Source of the DNA: Clostridiales bacterium
Lineage (GTDB): Bacteria; Bacillota; Clostridia; Saccharofermentanales; Saccharofermentanaceae
Assembly: GCA_017617995.1 (NCBI GenBank)
Contig: JAFZVE010000038.1
Location: forward strand, 184,391 to 248,390
Direction of reading: 5' to 3'
DNA: 64,000 bases
How positions within the stretch are numbered: position 1 is the stretch's first letter; each line of letters begins with the position of its first letter. The position numbers were made by a program, and so were the translations under genes. Under the pieces are notes generated by a model. The model saw only the letters and a list, made by a program, of their open reading frames with translations. It was not told the DNA's origin and did not search any database. Shown in pieces: positions 18,645-27,000 of the stretch.

Positions 18645-18716
18645 CTCTTCCTTACTCCCCCACAGATTTTTGGCGCTGTCACCGCTTAGTATTGATTCGT
18701 GACAAAGACCTTTCTT

Positions 18717-19580
18717 TTATTGTACTTCAATCTTCCGCACATCCGAAAGAAATCTTTGAAGTGCCGGGATATCGGTCCCGAATCTCTGAAGTCCCGTATC
18801 GCCGAGCACCACGGTCTTATTCCTTCCGTGGTAGTCGCTCCCGGCGGTGACATAAAGACCCAGTTCGTCCGCCATCTTAAGGGCTTCACGGATAAGATCA
18901 TCGTCGAATCCCGAGTAGAATCCTTCGATTCCCTGAAGTCCGAAGCCCATGAGTCTCTCCACTTTTCTACGGAGGTCACTGACCTCGAAACGCGAGTTCC
19001 CGCTTCCGAAGAAAGGATGCGCCAGGACCGGGATGCCGCCGGCACCGAGGATCCCCTCGATCGCGTCCTTCGGGCGGACGTAGTTATCGCGGTTCGGCAT
19101 CTTATTGATGAAGTCCTCGATCGCGTGCTTCTTATTCTCCGCAAATCCCAGTTTCACCATGAGATTTGCCAGATGCGGCTTCCCCGGATTATCCAGAGCG
19201 AAGAACTTCTTCTCTTCCTCCTCCGGAAAAACAAATCCGAAGGTATCTTTCAGGAAAGCGACCCTTCTTCTGGCCGTATCCATGCGGAAGTTATGACCCA
19301 TCTCCACGACATGCCGGATCGACTCGCCCTCGGGATCGTATCCATATCCGAGCATGTGGCATTTCCCTTCTTCGTCCTTACAGGAAAACTCCACACCCGA
19401 GATGAATATGGGATCGCCGGGACCAAGAAGTCCCGGTATGACCGATGCACAATCGATGGAGTCGTGATCCGTCACCGAGAAGATCCCGAGCCCCGCCTCT
19501 TTGACACGGCCGATGATCTCCTCCGGACGGTCGGTGCCATCCGACACCCGGGTATGCATATGCAGGTCGATCTGAGTCAT
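18717..19580 (-). CDS. PHP-domain phosphoesterase (RNase AM/TrpH-like)
   Basis: A 287-residue PHP-domain protein. The metal-binding motifs are DLHMHTRVSDG (residues 4-14), VTDHDS (about 36-41), GVEFSC, VLAHPF and, near the end, TAGSDYHG. This arrangement is that of the TrpH/YciV group, which in studied cases acts as a 5'-3' exonuclease on short RNAs or releases phosphate from 3',5'-nucleotides. The activity here is inferred. The start follows GGAAAGGGG. It stands 36 bases after the membrane protein gene on the same strand. Confidence 0.88.
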   Translation of the reverse strand: MTQIDLHMHTRVSDGTDRPEEIIGRVKEAGLGIFSVTDHDSIDCASVIPGLLGPGDPIFISGVEFSCKDEEGKCHMLGYGYDPEGESIRHVVEMGHNFRMDTARRRVAFLKDTFGFVFPEEEEKKFFALDNPGKPHLANLMVKLGFAENKKHAIEDFINKMPNRDNYVRPKDAIEGILGAGGIPVLAHPFFGSGNSRFEVSDLRRKVERLMGFGLQGIEGFYSGFDDDLIREALKMADELGLYVTAGSDYHGRNKTVVLGDTGLQRFGTDIPALQRFLSDVRKIEVQ

Positions 19581-19615
19581 GAAATTATCCCCTTTCCGTT
19601 ATGGCTTCCATCTTG

Positions 19616-20224
19616 TCACCGGTTCGCCATGACGCTCCGAGCATGCATCTCGCGAATCGCCGCCGCCATGGCCGTCGCATCGGCATAGGTCAGGAAACTG
19701 CTGTCGATCAGTTCCTTCTTCCCTTTTTCATTTATATATTCCATCGCCGGATAGCGCTTCCGGTAAAGGAGGATCTGCCCGAAGTTCTCGAAAACATAGC
19801 GCTTGGCACTTTCATCCTTATACACGATCGAGAGACCCCGGGAATCAACCAGCGCGTATTCTTCTTTTCTCCTCATGAATGTCAAAGCGAAGATCAGCGA
19901 GACGATCAGGCCGATACCCGAGCAGCCCGCCGCGATATAGAAAGGATGATCCACATACGCTTCCTCGAGGATCAGCCAGATAATGATCGGGATAAAAAGA
20001 CCGATCCACGCAAACATGCTGAGGAACAGAAATAAGCGCGTGAGTTTACTGAACTTTCTCGCCACATACTTCTGCGAGGTCTCCGTGATCACTTTCTTTT
20101 CGAGCGCACGGTCCTTATCTCTTAAGATCAGCACAAACAGGATCACCGGACACCCGAACAGAAGCGGCGCCAGGATCAGCCCGCCCGCCTGAATCAGAAA
20201 AGTACGAATCGCATCCACATCCAT
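19616..20224 (-). CDS. Membrane protein of unknown function, three predicted helices
   Basis: A 202-residue protein with hydrophobic helices at about residues 9-32, 60-82 and 90-110 (IAAGCSGIGLIVSLIFALTF) and a C-terminal cytoplasmic domain of about 85 residues. I do not recognise the family. The ATG at 20224 was preferred over 20245 because GGGGAGGG lies between them at the right distance for the later start. It may be co-transcribed with the PHP gene. Confidence 0.62.
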   Translation of the reverse strand: MDVDAIRTFLIQAGGLILAPLLFGCPVILFVLILRDKDRALEKKVITETSQKYVARKFSKLTRLFLFLSMFAWIGLFIPIIIWLILEEAYVDHPFYIAAGCSGIGLIVSLIFALTFMRRKEEYALVDSRGLSIVYKDESAKRYVFENFGQILLYRKRYPAMEYINEKGKKELIDSSFLTYADATAMAAAIREMHARSVMANR

Positions 20225-20332
20225 AAAAACACCCTCCCCTAACATCGAACCATGTTAGATTCCATTATACAGAAAAACAGACTTCTACGCGATCGGAAAC
20301 TGAATACAGAAGCACGATTCCACCTCTCGCAG

Positions 20333-20404
20333 CACAGATATAATTATTCGGAGCGATTCCGCAGGGCGCAGCCCGAGGACCAGCGACGAATAAATATATC
20401 TGTG
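20333..20404. repeat. 72-bp inverted repeat (REP-like element or structured RNA)
   Basis: Two 18-bp arms (20333-20350 and 20387-20404) match at 17 of 18 positions as inverted repeats, from CACAGATATA to TATATCTGTG. The 36-bp middle holds a smaller hairpin GGGCGCAGCCC. It has no T tract. Confidence 0.75.
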
Positions 20405-20427
20405 CGTATGTAAGAAACAGTTAAGGA

Positions 20428-20446
20428 TTGCACAAGATTTGTGTAA
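20428..20446. promoter_or_regulatory. Candidate operator for the MacB-like ABC exporter
   Basis: TTGCACAA and TTGTGTAA are inverted around 3 bases with one mismatch. It lies about 25 bases before a TACACT -10-like hexamer and 147 bases before the exporter ATPase start. Confidence 0.4.
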
Positions 20447-20592
20447 AGCATTCCATCGGAAAGAGTTCTACACTAGAATCGTAAGATCCGAGGAAGGGCA
20501 CGAAGACGGACGCGCCGCAGTGCTCCACGAGAAGGATCACAGGAAACAAAAACACAAAACGAAAACACATACGACATAAAGGAGACAAGAAA

Positions 20593-21414
20593 ATGCAGAC
20601 CACCATTCACGTCACAGAAACAGCAGCAAAGGAAAGGGACGTAAGATCTCTCCCGACTTCCGAGGTCATCCTCGAGGCCAAAGACCTCTGCAAGACATTC
20701 AGTAACGAGAGCGTCCAGCAGCACGTCCTCAAGAACCTCAACATCCAGATCAGAAAAGGCGACTTTACGGTCATCATGGGCGACTCCGGTGCCGGCAAGT
20801 CCACCCTTCTTTATGCCCTCTCCGGTATGGACCGTCCGAGCCTCGGCTCGATCTCTTACGGCGGCGAAGAGATTTCCAAATACAGTAACGACAAGCTCGC
20901 ACTCTTCAGAAGAAACCACTGCGGATTCGTCTTCCAGCAGAACTACTTAAACGACACGATGTCTGTCCTCGACAACATCATGGTCAGCGGCCTGCTGAAG
21001 CACAAGAACAGAAAAGAACTCGCTGAAAAAGCGAAGAAACTCCTCGCCCAAGTCGGTATCGACGAGAAAAGCTACGGCAAGTTCCCGAACCAGCTCTCTG
21101 GTGGTGAGCAGCAGAGAGTCGCTCTCGTAAGATCCGTGATCAACGATCCGGAAGTCCTCTTCGCGGATGAGCCGACCGGTGCACTTAACTCCCAGAACAC
21201 CAACGCTGTTCTCGATGTCCTCACCGAGATGAATAACCGCGGTCAGAGCATCGTCATGGTTACGCACACCGTTGCGGCCGCCGAGCGCGGAAACCGCATC
21301 CTCTATCTCCGTGACGGCGTGATATGTGACGAGATCGAGCTGACACCGTATAACGGCCCGGACAGAGAGCGTCATGTCGCGCTTCGCACATTCCTTTCGA
21401 ACATGGGGTGGTAA
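20593..21414 (+). CDS. ABC transporter ATP-binding protein (MacB/LolD-type)
   Basis: A 273-residue ATPase with a 25-residue N-terminal extension. Walker A is GDSGAGKST (63-71), the signature is LSGGEQQRVAL, and FADEPTGALNSQ is the Walker B and D-loop of the MacB/LolD/BceA group. It energises the large FtsX-type permease that begins 3 bases after its stop. Such pairs move antimicrobial peptides, or sense them, rather than small nutrients. The start follows GGAGACAAGAAA. Confidence 0.93.
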   Translation: MQTTIHVTETAAKERDVRSLPTSEVILEAKDLCKTFSNESVQQHVLKNLNIQIRKGDFTVIMGDSGAGKSTLLYALSGMDRPSLGSISYGGEEISKYSNDKLALFRRNHCGFVFQQNYLNDTMSVLDNIMVSGLLKHKNRKELAEKAKKLLAQVGIDEKSYGKFPNQLSGGEQQRVALVRSVINDPEVLFADEPTGALNSQNTNAVLDVLTEMNNRGQSIVMVTHTVAAAERGNRILYLRDGVICDEIELTPYNGPDRERHVALRTFLSNMGW

Positions 21415-21417
21415 GAT

Positions 21418-23766
21418 ATGTATTCACTGTTTTTTATTGCTAAGAATAATCTCAAGAAACATAAGGGCGAAGTGGCGATCCTTTTCACCCTGATCTTCCT
21501 GGCCGCGCTTCTTCTCTTCTGCAGCCTGTCCCTGATGCTCAGCGGACCTGCTGCCATTAAAGAGCACGGCAAGAAGTACCACACATCCGATCTTTTGATC
21601 TTCAGCACGTCAGAGATGGAGGAAAGCCTTCCGGAAGCCCTGGCAAAGATCGAGTCCCTCGAAGAATCAGAAATGGTCGAATCGACACCGATCGTCAACT
21701 TACTGGGCGAATACTATACGGGAAACAAGAGCGAAGATGACGCGCTCTCGTATCAGTTCTTCATCGCTGACTCCAGCAAAAACACATACCTCAACTCCTT
21801 CCCGGAAGAATTCGAAAACCTCAAAGATTCCGAGATCTGTGTTCCTTACTATCTGAAGGACACCATCAAGGTCGGAGATTCCCTTCACATGAAGGTAGGA
21901 TCCGAGTTTAAGGAATTCACCGTCAAAGGGTATGTCGAGCATCTGTATTTCGCAACAGCCATGAATATTACAGGATACTACTGCATCGTCAGCCACAACG
22001 ATTTCGAATACATCGCAGGCAACGCCAGCAAGGATATGCTGGGTTCGTTCATCTACTGCCAGACAAAAGAGGGCACAGACATCGACGCATATGACAAGGC
22101 CGTACAGCACCTCTTTGATGGCGAGAAAACACCTTCTACCGTCGGTTATCCTCTGATGGAAATGGCTACCCTGGCCACAGCAGAAATCGCTTCCGGAATC
22201 GTGCTTCTGTTCACCGTCATCCTGGTCGGTCTGGCACTGATCATCATGCACTTCTCGATCAAGAACTTCATCGAGATGAATATCCAGAACATCGGTCTTC
22301 TCCAGGCCACAGGTTATTCGGCCAGAGCACTGCGCTTATCCTGTGTGATGGAAGAGATGCTCATCTGCGGTGTGGCTACAGTCCTTGCGATCGGACTCGG
22401 CTGCCTGATCACGCCCCCTCTGAACTCGATTGAAGGATCTCTTATGGGACTTTCCGGGTTCACCGGTATCTGTATACCTGCACTCATTGCGACACTGATC
22501 GGTATCCCGCTTGCGGTATTCCTCGGAACCCTCGTAGCTTCGAGAAGCTATAAGAAGCTGACCGTCCTCGAGTCCCTCAGATCCGGCATCCAGAACCACA
22601 ACTTCAAGAAGAATCACTTCGCACTCGAGAAGACCTCTCTTCCGCTGAGCCTTGCCCTTTCCGGCAAGCAGATCCTCGGAAGACCCAAGAAGAACATCTT
22701 CATCGCGCTGATCATCGCTGTTCTTACCTTCTCGACACTTCAGGGATTTACGATCTATCAGAACTTTGCCCTCCAGCAGGAATCCCTTCTCAAGCTCGTC
22801 GGATTTGAAGCGGCCGATGTCCAGTGCACCTGCTATGAGCATCAGGAAGTCATCGACGAACTGAACGCGGATCCGCGTGTAGAACGCACTCTTCTTATGA
22901 CAAGTGTTTCCAACGTCGAAGTGCGATCTGCAACAAAGAGCACTTCTCTCGGTATCGATGTGTTTAGCGATGTAGACGCACTCCAGTATGAATACATCCT
23001 GGAAGGACGCGTTCCTCAGAGTGAAAACGAGATCGTGCTGACCACCGTTAATTCGAAAAAGCTCGATGCGAAGGTCGGCGACGTCGTCAACGTCATCGCT
23101 CCGACAACAGGCGAAGCCATCGCTTATACCGTCTGCGGTATCGACCAGAAGATCAACAACATGGGAAACAAGGCCCTTCTGAACGACGCGGGCATGAATC
23201 GCCTCGATCCGGAACACAGATACGCGGACTGCATGGTCTTTCTGAAAGAAGGCGTCTCCGTCAAAGACTTCCAGAAAGAATGGTCGAAGCTCTATCCGAA
23301 GGACGGATTCGTCCTGGTCGACGATCTCATCGGCAGTACGATCGATACTCTCGTCTCGGCTATGAGTGCGATCTGCTTCATCTTCGTCGCCCTCACCTGC
23401 TTCGTCGTCATCCTGACCGAGATCCTCCTTACCAGATCGCAGATCATCCGGGAAAGATCTGAGCTCGGTGTAAGTAAAGCGATCGGTTACACTTCCGGTG
23501 AACTGATCAGAAGAATGATCATGAGCACCCTCCCGGTCGTCATAATCGGTGTTCTCGTCGGCTTCATCATGCAGATCACCTTAAACGACAAGATGATGAG
23601 CATCGGACTTTCTTCCTTCGGCATCGCGCAGTCGAACCTCACGACACATCCTCTGTGGTTCCCGCTGACACTTCTCATCATCGTCACCTGCGCCGTCCTT
23701 ACCTGCTACTTGAACAGCCGCTCCATCAGCAAGCTCGAGCCGGTAAGAATCCTGAAGGACGAGTAA
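21418..23766 (+). CDS. FtsX-like ABC permease with two FtsX domains
   Basis: A 782-residue permease: one N-terminal helix (about 18-45), an extracytoplasmic domain (to about 250), three helices, a second long helix near 430, a second extracytoplasmic domain (about 460-640) and three C-terminal helices. It thus carries two FtsX units and should form the membrane part of an exporter with the ATPase upstream. It is larger than BceB and closer to the general ABC permease pattern. The start follows GGTGG after the ATPase stop. A strong terminator follows. Confidence 0.9.
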   Translation: MYSLFFIAKNNLKKHKGEVAILFTLIFLAALLLFCSLSLMLSGPAAIKEHGKKYHTSDLLIFSTSEMEESLPEALAKIESLEESEMVESTPIVNLLGEYYTGNKSEDDALSYQFFIADSSKNTYLNSFPEEFENLKDSEICVPYYLKDTIKVGDSLHMKVGSEFKEFTVKGYVEHLYFATAMNITGYYCIVSHNDFEYIAGNASKDMLGSFIYCQTKEGTDIDAYDKAVQHLFDGEKTPSTVGYPLMEMATLATAEIASGIVLLFTVILVGLALIIMHFSIKNFIEMNIQNIGLLQATGYSARALRLSCVMEEMLICGVATVLAIGLGCLITPPLNSIEGSLMGLSGFTGICIPALIATLIGIPLAVFLGTLVASRSYKKLTVLESLRSGIQNHNFKKNHFALEKTSLPLSLALSGKQILGRPKKNIFIALIIAVLTFSTLQGFTIYQNFALQQESLLKLVGFEAADVQCTCYEHQEVIDELNADPRVERTLLMTSVSNVEVRSATKSTSLGIDVFSDVDALQYEYILEGRVPQSENEIVLTTVNSKKLDAKVGDVVNVIAPTTGEAIAYTVCGIDQKINNMGNKALLNDAGMNRLDPEHRYADCMVFLKEGVSVKDFQKEWSKLYPKDGFVLVDDLIGSTIDTLVSAMSAICFIFVALTCFVVILTEILLTRSQIIRERSELGVSKAIGYTSGELIRRMIMSTLPVVIIGVLVGFIMQITLNDKMMSIGLSSFGIAQSNLTTHPLWFPLTLLIIVTCAVLTCYLNSRSISKLEPVRILKDE

Positions 23767-23809
23767 TTCCGGCCTTACAGCGAACGTAATCAAGACCCTC
23801 ATAGTACGA

Positions 23810-23846
23810 AAGAGCGGTGGTTCCGATAAGGATCACCGCTCTTTTC
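23810..23846 (+). terminator. Intrinsic terminator after the FtsX-type permease gene
   Basis: AAGAGCGGTG (23810-23819) and CACCGCTCTT (23834-23843) form a perfect 10-bp stem followed by TTCTT. Confidence 0.88.
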
Positions 23847-23868
23847 TTATACCTCTTCAAAAGCACTG

Positions 23869-23908
23869 AAAAGGCGGCCTTACCGGATCATCCGAAAGAC
23901 CGCCTTTT
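23869..23908 (-). terminator. Intrinsic terminator after tRNA-Val
   Basis: AAGGCGG (23871-23877) pairs with CCGCCTT (23900-23906) and the minus strand continues with TTTTCA. It begins 2 bases after the tRNA 3' end and is probably bidirectional. Confidence 0.75.
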
Positions 23909-23909
23909 C

Positions 23910-23986
23910 TGGTGGGTAGTAATGGACTCGAACCATCGACCCCTTGCATGTCAAGCAAGTACTCTAACCAGCTGAGCTAACCACCC
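23910..23986 (-). tRNA. tRNA-Val (anticodon GAC)
   Basis: A 77-base tRNA on the minus strand with CCA encoded. The acceptor stem GGGTGGT/ACTACCC has one G-U pair. The anticodon stem CTTGC/GCAAG surrounds the loop TTGACAT, so the anticodon is GAC, reading GUC (and GUU) valine codons. The T-loop is GGTTCGAGTCC. Confidence 0.95.
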
Positions 23987-24114
23987 ACGCATGTTGACTT
24001 TAGAATTTTACTCGACTTTTTCGGAAATTGCAAGTAGGTCTTTTGATTTGTCACAGAGATGTAAGGAAAAGACAAACATCAAAAACCGAACATAAAGAAA
24101 TCGTAAAAAACCTA

Positions 24115-24143
24115 TTGCGTTTTTTCATGAGCTGCCTTATAAT
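24115..24143 (+). promoter_or_regulatory. Promoter of the structured RNA and small ORF
   Basis: TTGCGT (24115-24120), a 17-base spacer and TATAAT (24138-24143). It is well formed and points away from the tRNA into the accessory region; transcripts should begin near 24150. Confidence 0.75.
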
Positions 24144-24149
24144 TCATCT

Positions 24150-24301
24150 TACCTTCACAAGAGATGCCTCTCCTGCCGAGGGTTGACAACATAATAAAGT
24201 GTAAAGATTTGATTGGAAGTGCCTGTCCTATTTGATCGATACATAGAAGCGCATCGATAAGTGCGCAGATGTATTGATGGACGGAAACTTCCTATTTTTT
24301 T
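24150..24301 (+). ncRNA. Structured leader or small RNA ending in a terminator-like hairpin
   Basis: The segment 24215-24292 folds into one long arm. GGAAGT/ACTTCC (24215-24220, 24287-24292) is the base, then GTCC/GGAC, then ATCGATACAT with ATGTATTGAT (one G-U pair), capped by GCGCA/TGCGC (24249-24253, 24262-24266). It is followed at once by TATTTTTTT, so it can end transcription. This could be an independent small RNA, or an attenuator controlling the small ORF that begins 22 bases later. No known riboswitch class is recognised. Confidence 0.65.
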
Positions 24302-24322
24302 CGAAAAGGAGGTGTGAACTAC

Positions 24323-24469
24323 ATGATCCAGAAAACTGAATACGGATTCGACACGATCAACAGACATACGTTGAATCTCCCGATCTACGGCTTCACAAGA
24401 GCCGTTGGCCCGTATCCTTCCGGGGATCACATGGTTCACAACCTCATATCAGGACGTTTGCAGTGCTAG
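24323..24469 (+). CDS. Small protein of 48 residues, unknown
   Basis: A 48-residue ORF (starting MIQKTEYGFDT, ending ISGRLQC) with a very strong ribosome site, GGAGGTG, 8 bases upstream. It is soluble, slightly basic, with no signal peptide. It has its own promoter and is enclosed by a structured hairpin before it and a clear terminator after it, which argues that it is a real gene or a leader peptide. I recognise no family. Its position before the VirD4-like/retron genes suggests a regulatory or toxin/antitoxin-like partner, but this is inference. Confidence 0.6.
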   Translation: MIQKTEYGFDTINRHTLNLPIYGFTRAVGPYPSGDHMVHNLISGRLQC

Positions 24470-24502
24470 TGTAATCACGCGGCACCTCTATCCTTTATTC
24501 GC

Positions 24503-24537
24503 AACCGTCCGCTCTTCGAATCTCCGGACGGTTTTTC
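24503..24537 (+). terminator. Intrinsic terminator after the small ORF
   Basis: AACCGTCCG (24503-24511) and CGGACGGTT (24525-24533) form a perfect 9-bp stem followed by TTTTT. Confidence 0.88.
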
Positions 24538-24761
24538 ATCTCCGGTCATTCGATCCCCACACATCGCCGCAACTTCGGTGGAGGAGGGAGGCAGGCACTC
24601 TCCCTCTTCCCCGGTGCGGAATATATGCCGTCACATCCCAGACGGCAGAATCTTTTGACTTCGCGGGACAGGTTCCGTGCCCCGGGGCACGGCCTCCCGC
24701 CGAGGTCAGATGATCTTTGCGCTTCTCGATTGGCGCCGGGATATATAGGAGGAAATGATAA
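24538..24761 (+). other. Structured leader of the VirD4-like gene
   Basis: No ORF is supported. It contains a TGCCGTC/GACGGCA hairpin and a perfect 18-bp palindrome (24674-24691, CCGTGCCCCGGGGCACGG) inside weaker GCGGG/CCCGC arms. There is no T tract, so it is a folded leader or protein-binding site rather than a standard terminator. A TATATA-like element at about 24744 is the only promoter hint. Confidence 0.5.
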
Positions 24762-26942
24762 ATGATTGAACATGATGCCTTCTCTTCCGAAGAAGAGATC
24801 AAACGCGATCTGCAGGTTGCCGACGGCAACCATGGCGGTGGCCCTTTTCTCTATATGGACTGGGCAAGCGGTGACCCTCTCGTTGCCGCCGGTGAGTCCA
24901 ACGGCATCCTGCTCGGCGTGACCGGCTGCGGCAAGACACGCCGCGGCACGATCCCGATGACGATGTCCATGATCCAGGCCAACGAGTCTGTCGTAACCGT
25001 CGACTCGAAAGGAGATCTCCTCAAGTATACCTATGCTCTTGCCAAGGCCAAGGGCTATTACGTGAAAGTATTCGATTTCCGCGACCTCACCAAGGGCGAT
25101 GGTTTCGATATGTTCGGATACGCCTTTGAGAACTACAAGAGTCCCATCGCCTCTGACAGAGAGCTGGCCGTCAACATCATCAAGAACATCGGTGACTGTA
25201 TCTACGGTGAAGACAAGACGATCAGCGGCCGCAGGGACCCCTTCTGGGACAGTTCCGCGAAGTCTCTCTTCATGGCGCTGATGTACATGCTTTTCGACTT
25301 CGGACAGCCGGATCAGATCCACCCGGCCGCCCTGATCCGACTGGCAAATGACTGTTTCAAGCGTCAAGGAGCGACCCGCAACGTCGACAGGATCTGCGAG
25401 CTCTACCCGAAATCCGCTTTTGTTCCGCTTCTGGGAAACGTACGCTCGGCTCCGTCCGAGAATACCCTTCCCTCCATCAAGAGTTCTTTCTTCCAGCCGC
25501 TCAACATATTCCTGATGAGCGACACCGTCAAAGCTATGCTCAGCGATGCCTCTTTCAAGATGTCTGAACTGGACGGCCAGAAAAAGGTCGCCATCTATAT
25601 CATCCTGCCCGACGAGAACACGAACTACTCCGCCCTGGCCTCGATCATTCTGACGCAGATCGTATCGCACCATTTCCGCATCGCGCACACGAAGTACAAC
25701 GGCTCTCTCCCGCGCCGTCTGAACGTCGTGATCGAGGAGCTGGGCAACATCGGTGCTTCCCTTCCGATGCTCCCTTCCCTGATGACAGCCGGACGTTCCC
25801 GTAATATCCGCACCTTCTTCGTCCTGCAGTCGTTCTCCCAGCTGGAGACGATCTACGGCAAGAGCAAGGCCGCCACGATCCGTGGAAACGCGGATACGCT
25901 GGTCGCTTACCGTGTTGAGGAGATGGATACGCTCAGAGAGCTTTCCGCCAAGTGCGGCGAGGCCTATAACGAAGAGACCGGCATGATGGAGCCGATCGTT
26001 ACCCCGACCCAGCTGGGATCTCTTGATACCGGCGAGATCCTGGTCCTGAAGAGCGGAAGACTCAAGTACATCACGCAGCTCCCCGACTTCACCGAGCTTC
26101 TCACCTGTAAGCGCATCCCCGAGCCGGATCATGTTCCTTCCCGTGCGCTAGTCAAGAGTGATCTTCCTTCCCTGGAGAAGTGGGTCATGGACAAGATGAG
26201 CAAGGATATGGAGGAGAAGACGAAAAAAGCGAGTGAAGACGCAGCCAGAAGATCTTCCGGCGACGCCACAGACCCCTTTGCGTCGCTGTTCTCCCCGGGC
26301 TTTTCTTTTCCTCATTCCGGTGATTATTCTTACGATATAATGAAGTCCACCGCCCTGGCAGCGAAGCATGAGAGAGAATACCAGGAGGCCAGAAGCGTCT
26401 TCGGCCAGATGCTGGGCAAAGCCGTGCACCAGGTCGCGGAACGCAAGTTCAAAGAACTTATGGATGATGTGGACAGAAGACTTCGTGAGCTCGACGAATG
26501 GGAGAACAAGCTTAAGGAAGGCGAGGATCCCGAGAAGCCATGCACTGATCCGGAACCGGAAGTAAAATCTCAGGCGGAAACACCCGTGAAGAAGCCCAGA
26601 AAAAAAACCGTGAAGAAAGATCCTGCAAAGAAAGAAGCGGCAAAGAAGGCGCCTGCAAGAAAGCCCGCATCGAGAAAGACCGCTTCTCCGAAAGATCCGG
26701 ACGGCCCTGCTTCCGAGGAAATCAAGAAATTCGGTCTTCTGATCACATACGAGATCAAGTCCCTCGAAGAACAGAGAGTTTTCTTCACATTCTGCCGTCA
26801 CAGCAGCACTTCGGAGCCGATGTACTTTAGCGACAGAAAGATCGAGGTCTTCTTCTCATCCATCGAAGATCTTTCCGCCTTCTCGATCGAGCTTAATAAG
26901 ATCACCTCCGGTGTACGAAGTATGACGCTCCGCCGCTACTAG
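24762..26942 (+). CDS. VirD4/TraG-like ATPase without membrane anchors
   Basis: A 726-residue P-loop ATPase of the type IV coupling-protein family. Walker A is GVTGCGKT (52-59), followed by TVDSKGDLL as in VirD4. Walker B is NVVIEELGNIG (321-331), with Glu replacing the usual Asp. The TraM-recognition-like part (RNIRTFFVLQSFSQLETIYG, about 348-366) is present. Unlike true coupling proteins it has no N-terminal membrane helices. After about residue 470 come a coiled coil (about 540-590), a Lys/Ala/Pro-rich linker (about 595-650) and a 65-residue C-terminal domain I do not recognise. No relaxase or secretion genes are nearby. The retron ncRNA begins 59 bases after its stop, so it may be the retron's partner. 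Ribosome site AGGAGG. Confidence 0.8.
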   Translation: MIEHDAFSSEEEIKRDLQVADGNHGGGPFLYMDWASGDPLVAAGESNGILLGVTGCGKTRRGTIPMTMSMIQANESVVTVDSKGDLLKYTYALAKAKGYYVKVFDFRDLTKGDGFDMFGYAFENYKSPIASDRELAVNIIKNIGDCIYGEDKTISGRRDPFWDSSAKSLFMALMYMLFDFGQPDQIHPAALIRLANDCFKRQGATRNVDRICELYPKSAFVPLLGNVRSAPSENTLPSIKSSFFQPLNIFLMSDTVKAMLSDASFKMSELDGQKKVAIYIILPDENTNYSALASIILTQIVSHHFRIAHTKYNGSLPRRLNVVIEELGNIGASLPMLPSLMTAGRSRNIRTFFVLQSFSQLETIYGKSKAATIRGNADTLVAYRVEEMDTLRELSAKCGEAYNEETGMMEPIVTPTQLGSLDTGEILVLKSGRLKYITQLPDFTELLTCKRIPEPDHVPSRALVKSDLPSLEKWVMDKMSKDMEEKTKKASEDAARRSSGDATDPFASLFSPGFSFPHSGDYSYDIMKSTALAAKHEREYQEARSVFGQMLGKAVHQVAERKFKELMDDVDRRLRELDEWENKLKEGEDPEKPCTDPEPEVKSQAETPVKKPRKKTVKKDPAKKEAAKKAPARKPASRKTASPKDPDGPASEEIKKFGLLITYEIKSLEEQRVFFTFCRHSSTSEPMYFSDRKIEVFFSSIEDLSAFSIELNKITSGVRSMTLRRY

Positions 26943-27000
26943 GGCAGCCGCCGATATCCCTGCCCTCTGCAGCAGGACTGAACCTTAAAAATCTTACATA

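Larger units (their letters stand above)
20225..20592. other. Divergent intergenic region with a 72-bp inverted repeat and a palindrome
   Basis: No gene is supported. It contains a long inverted repeat (20333-20404) and a near-perfect palindrome TTGCACAA-3-TTGTGTAA (20428-20446), followed by a possible -10 TACACT at 20471. The palindrome is well placed to regulate the ABC exporter genes that start at 20593. Confidence 0.6.

Noticed and set aside
24762..26942. The ATPase as part of an active conjugative element
   Set aside because: No relaxase, VirB4-like, or other mating-pair genes are nearby, and the N-terminal membrane helices of coupling proteins are missing.
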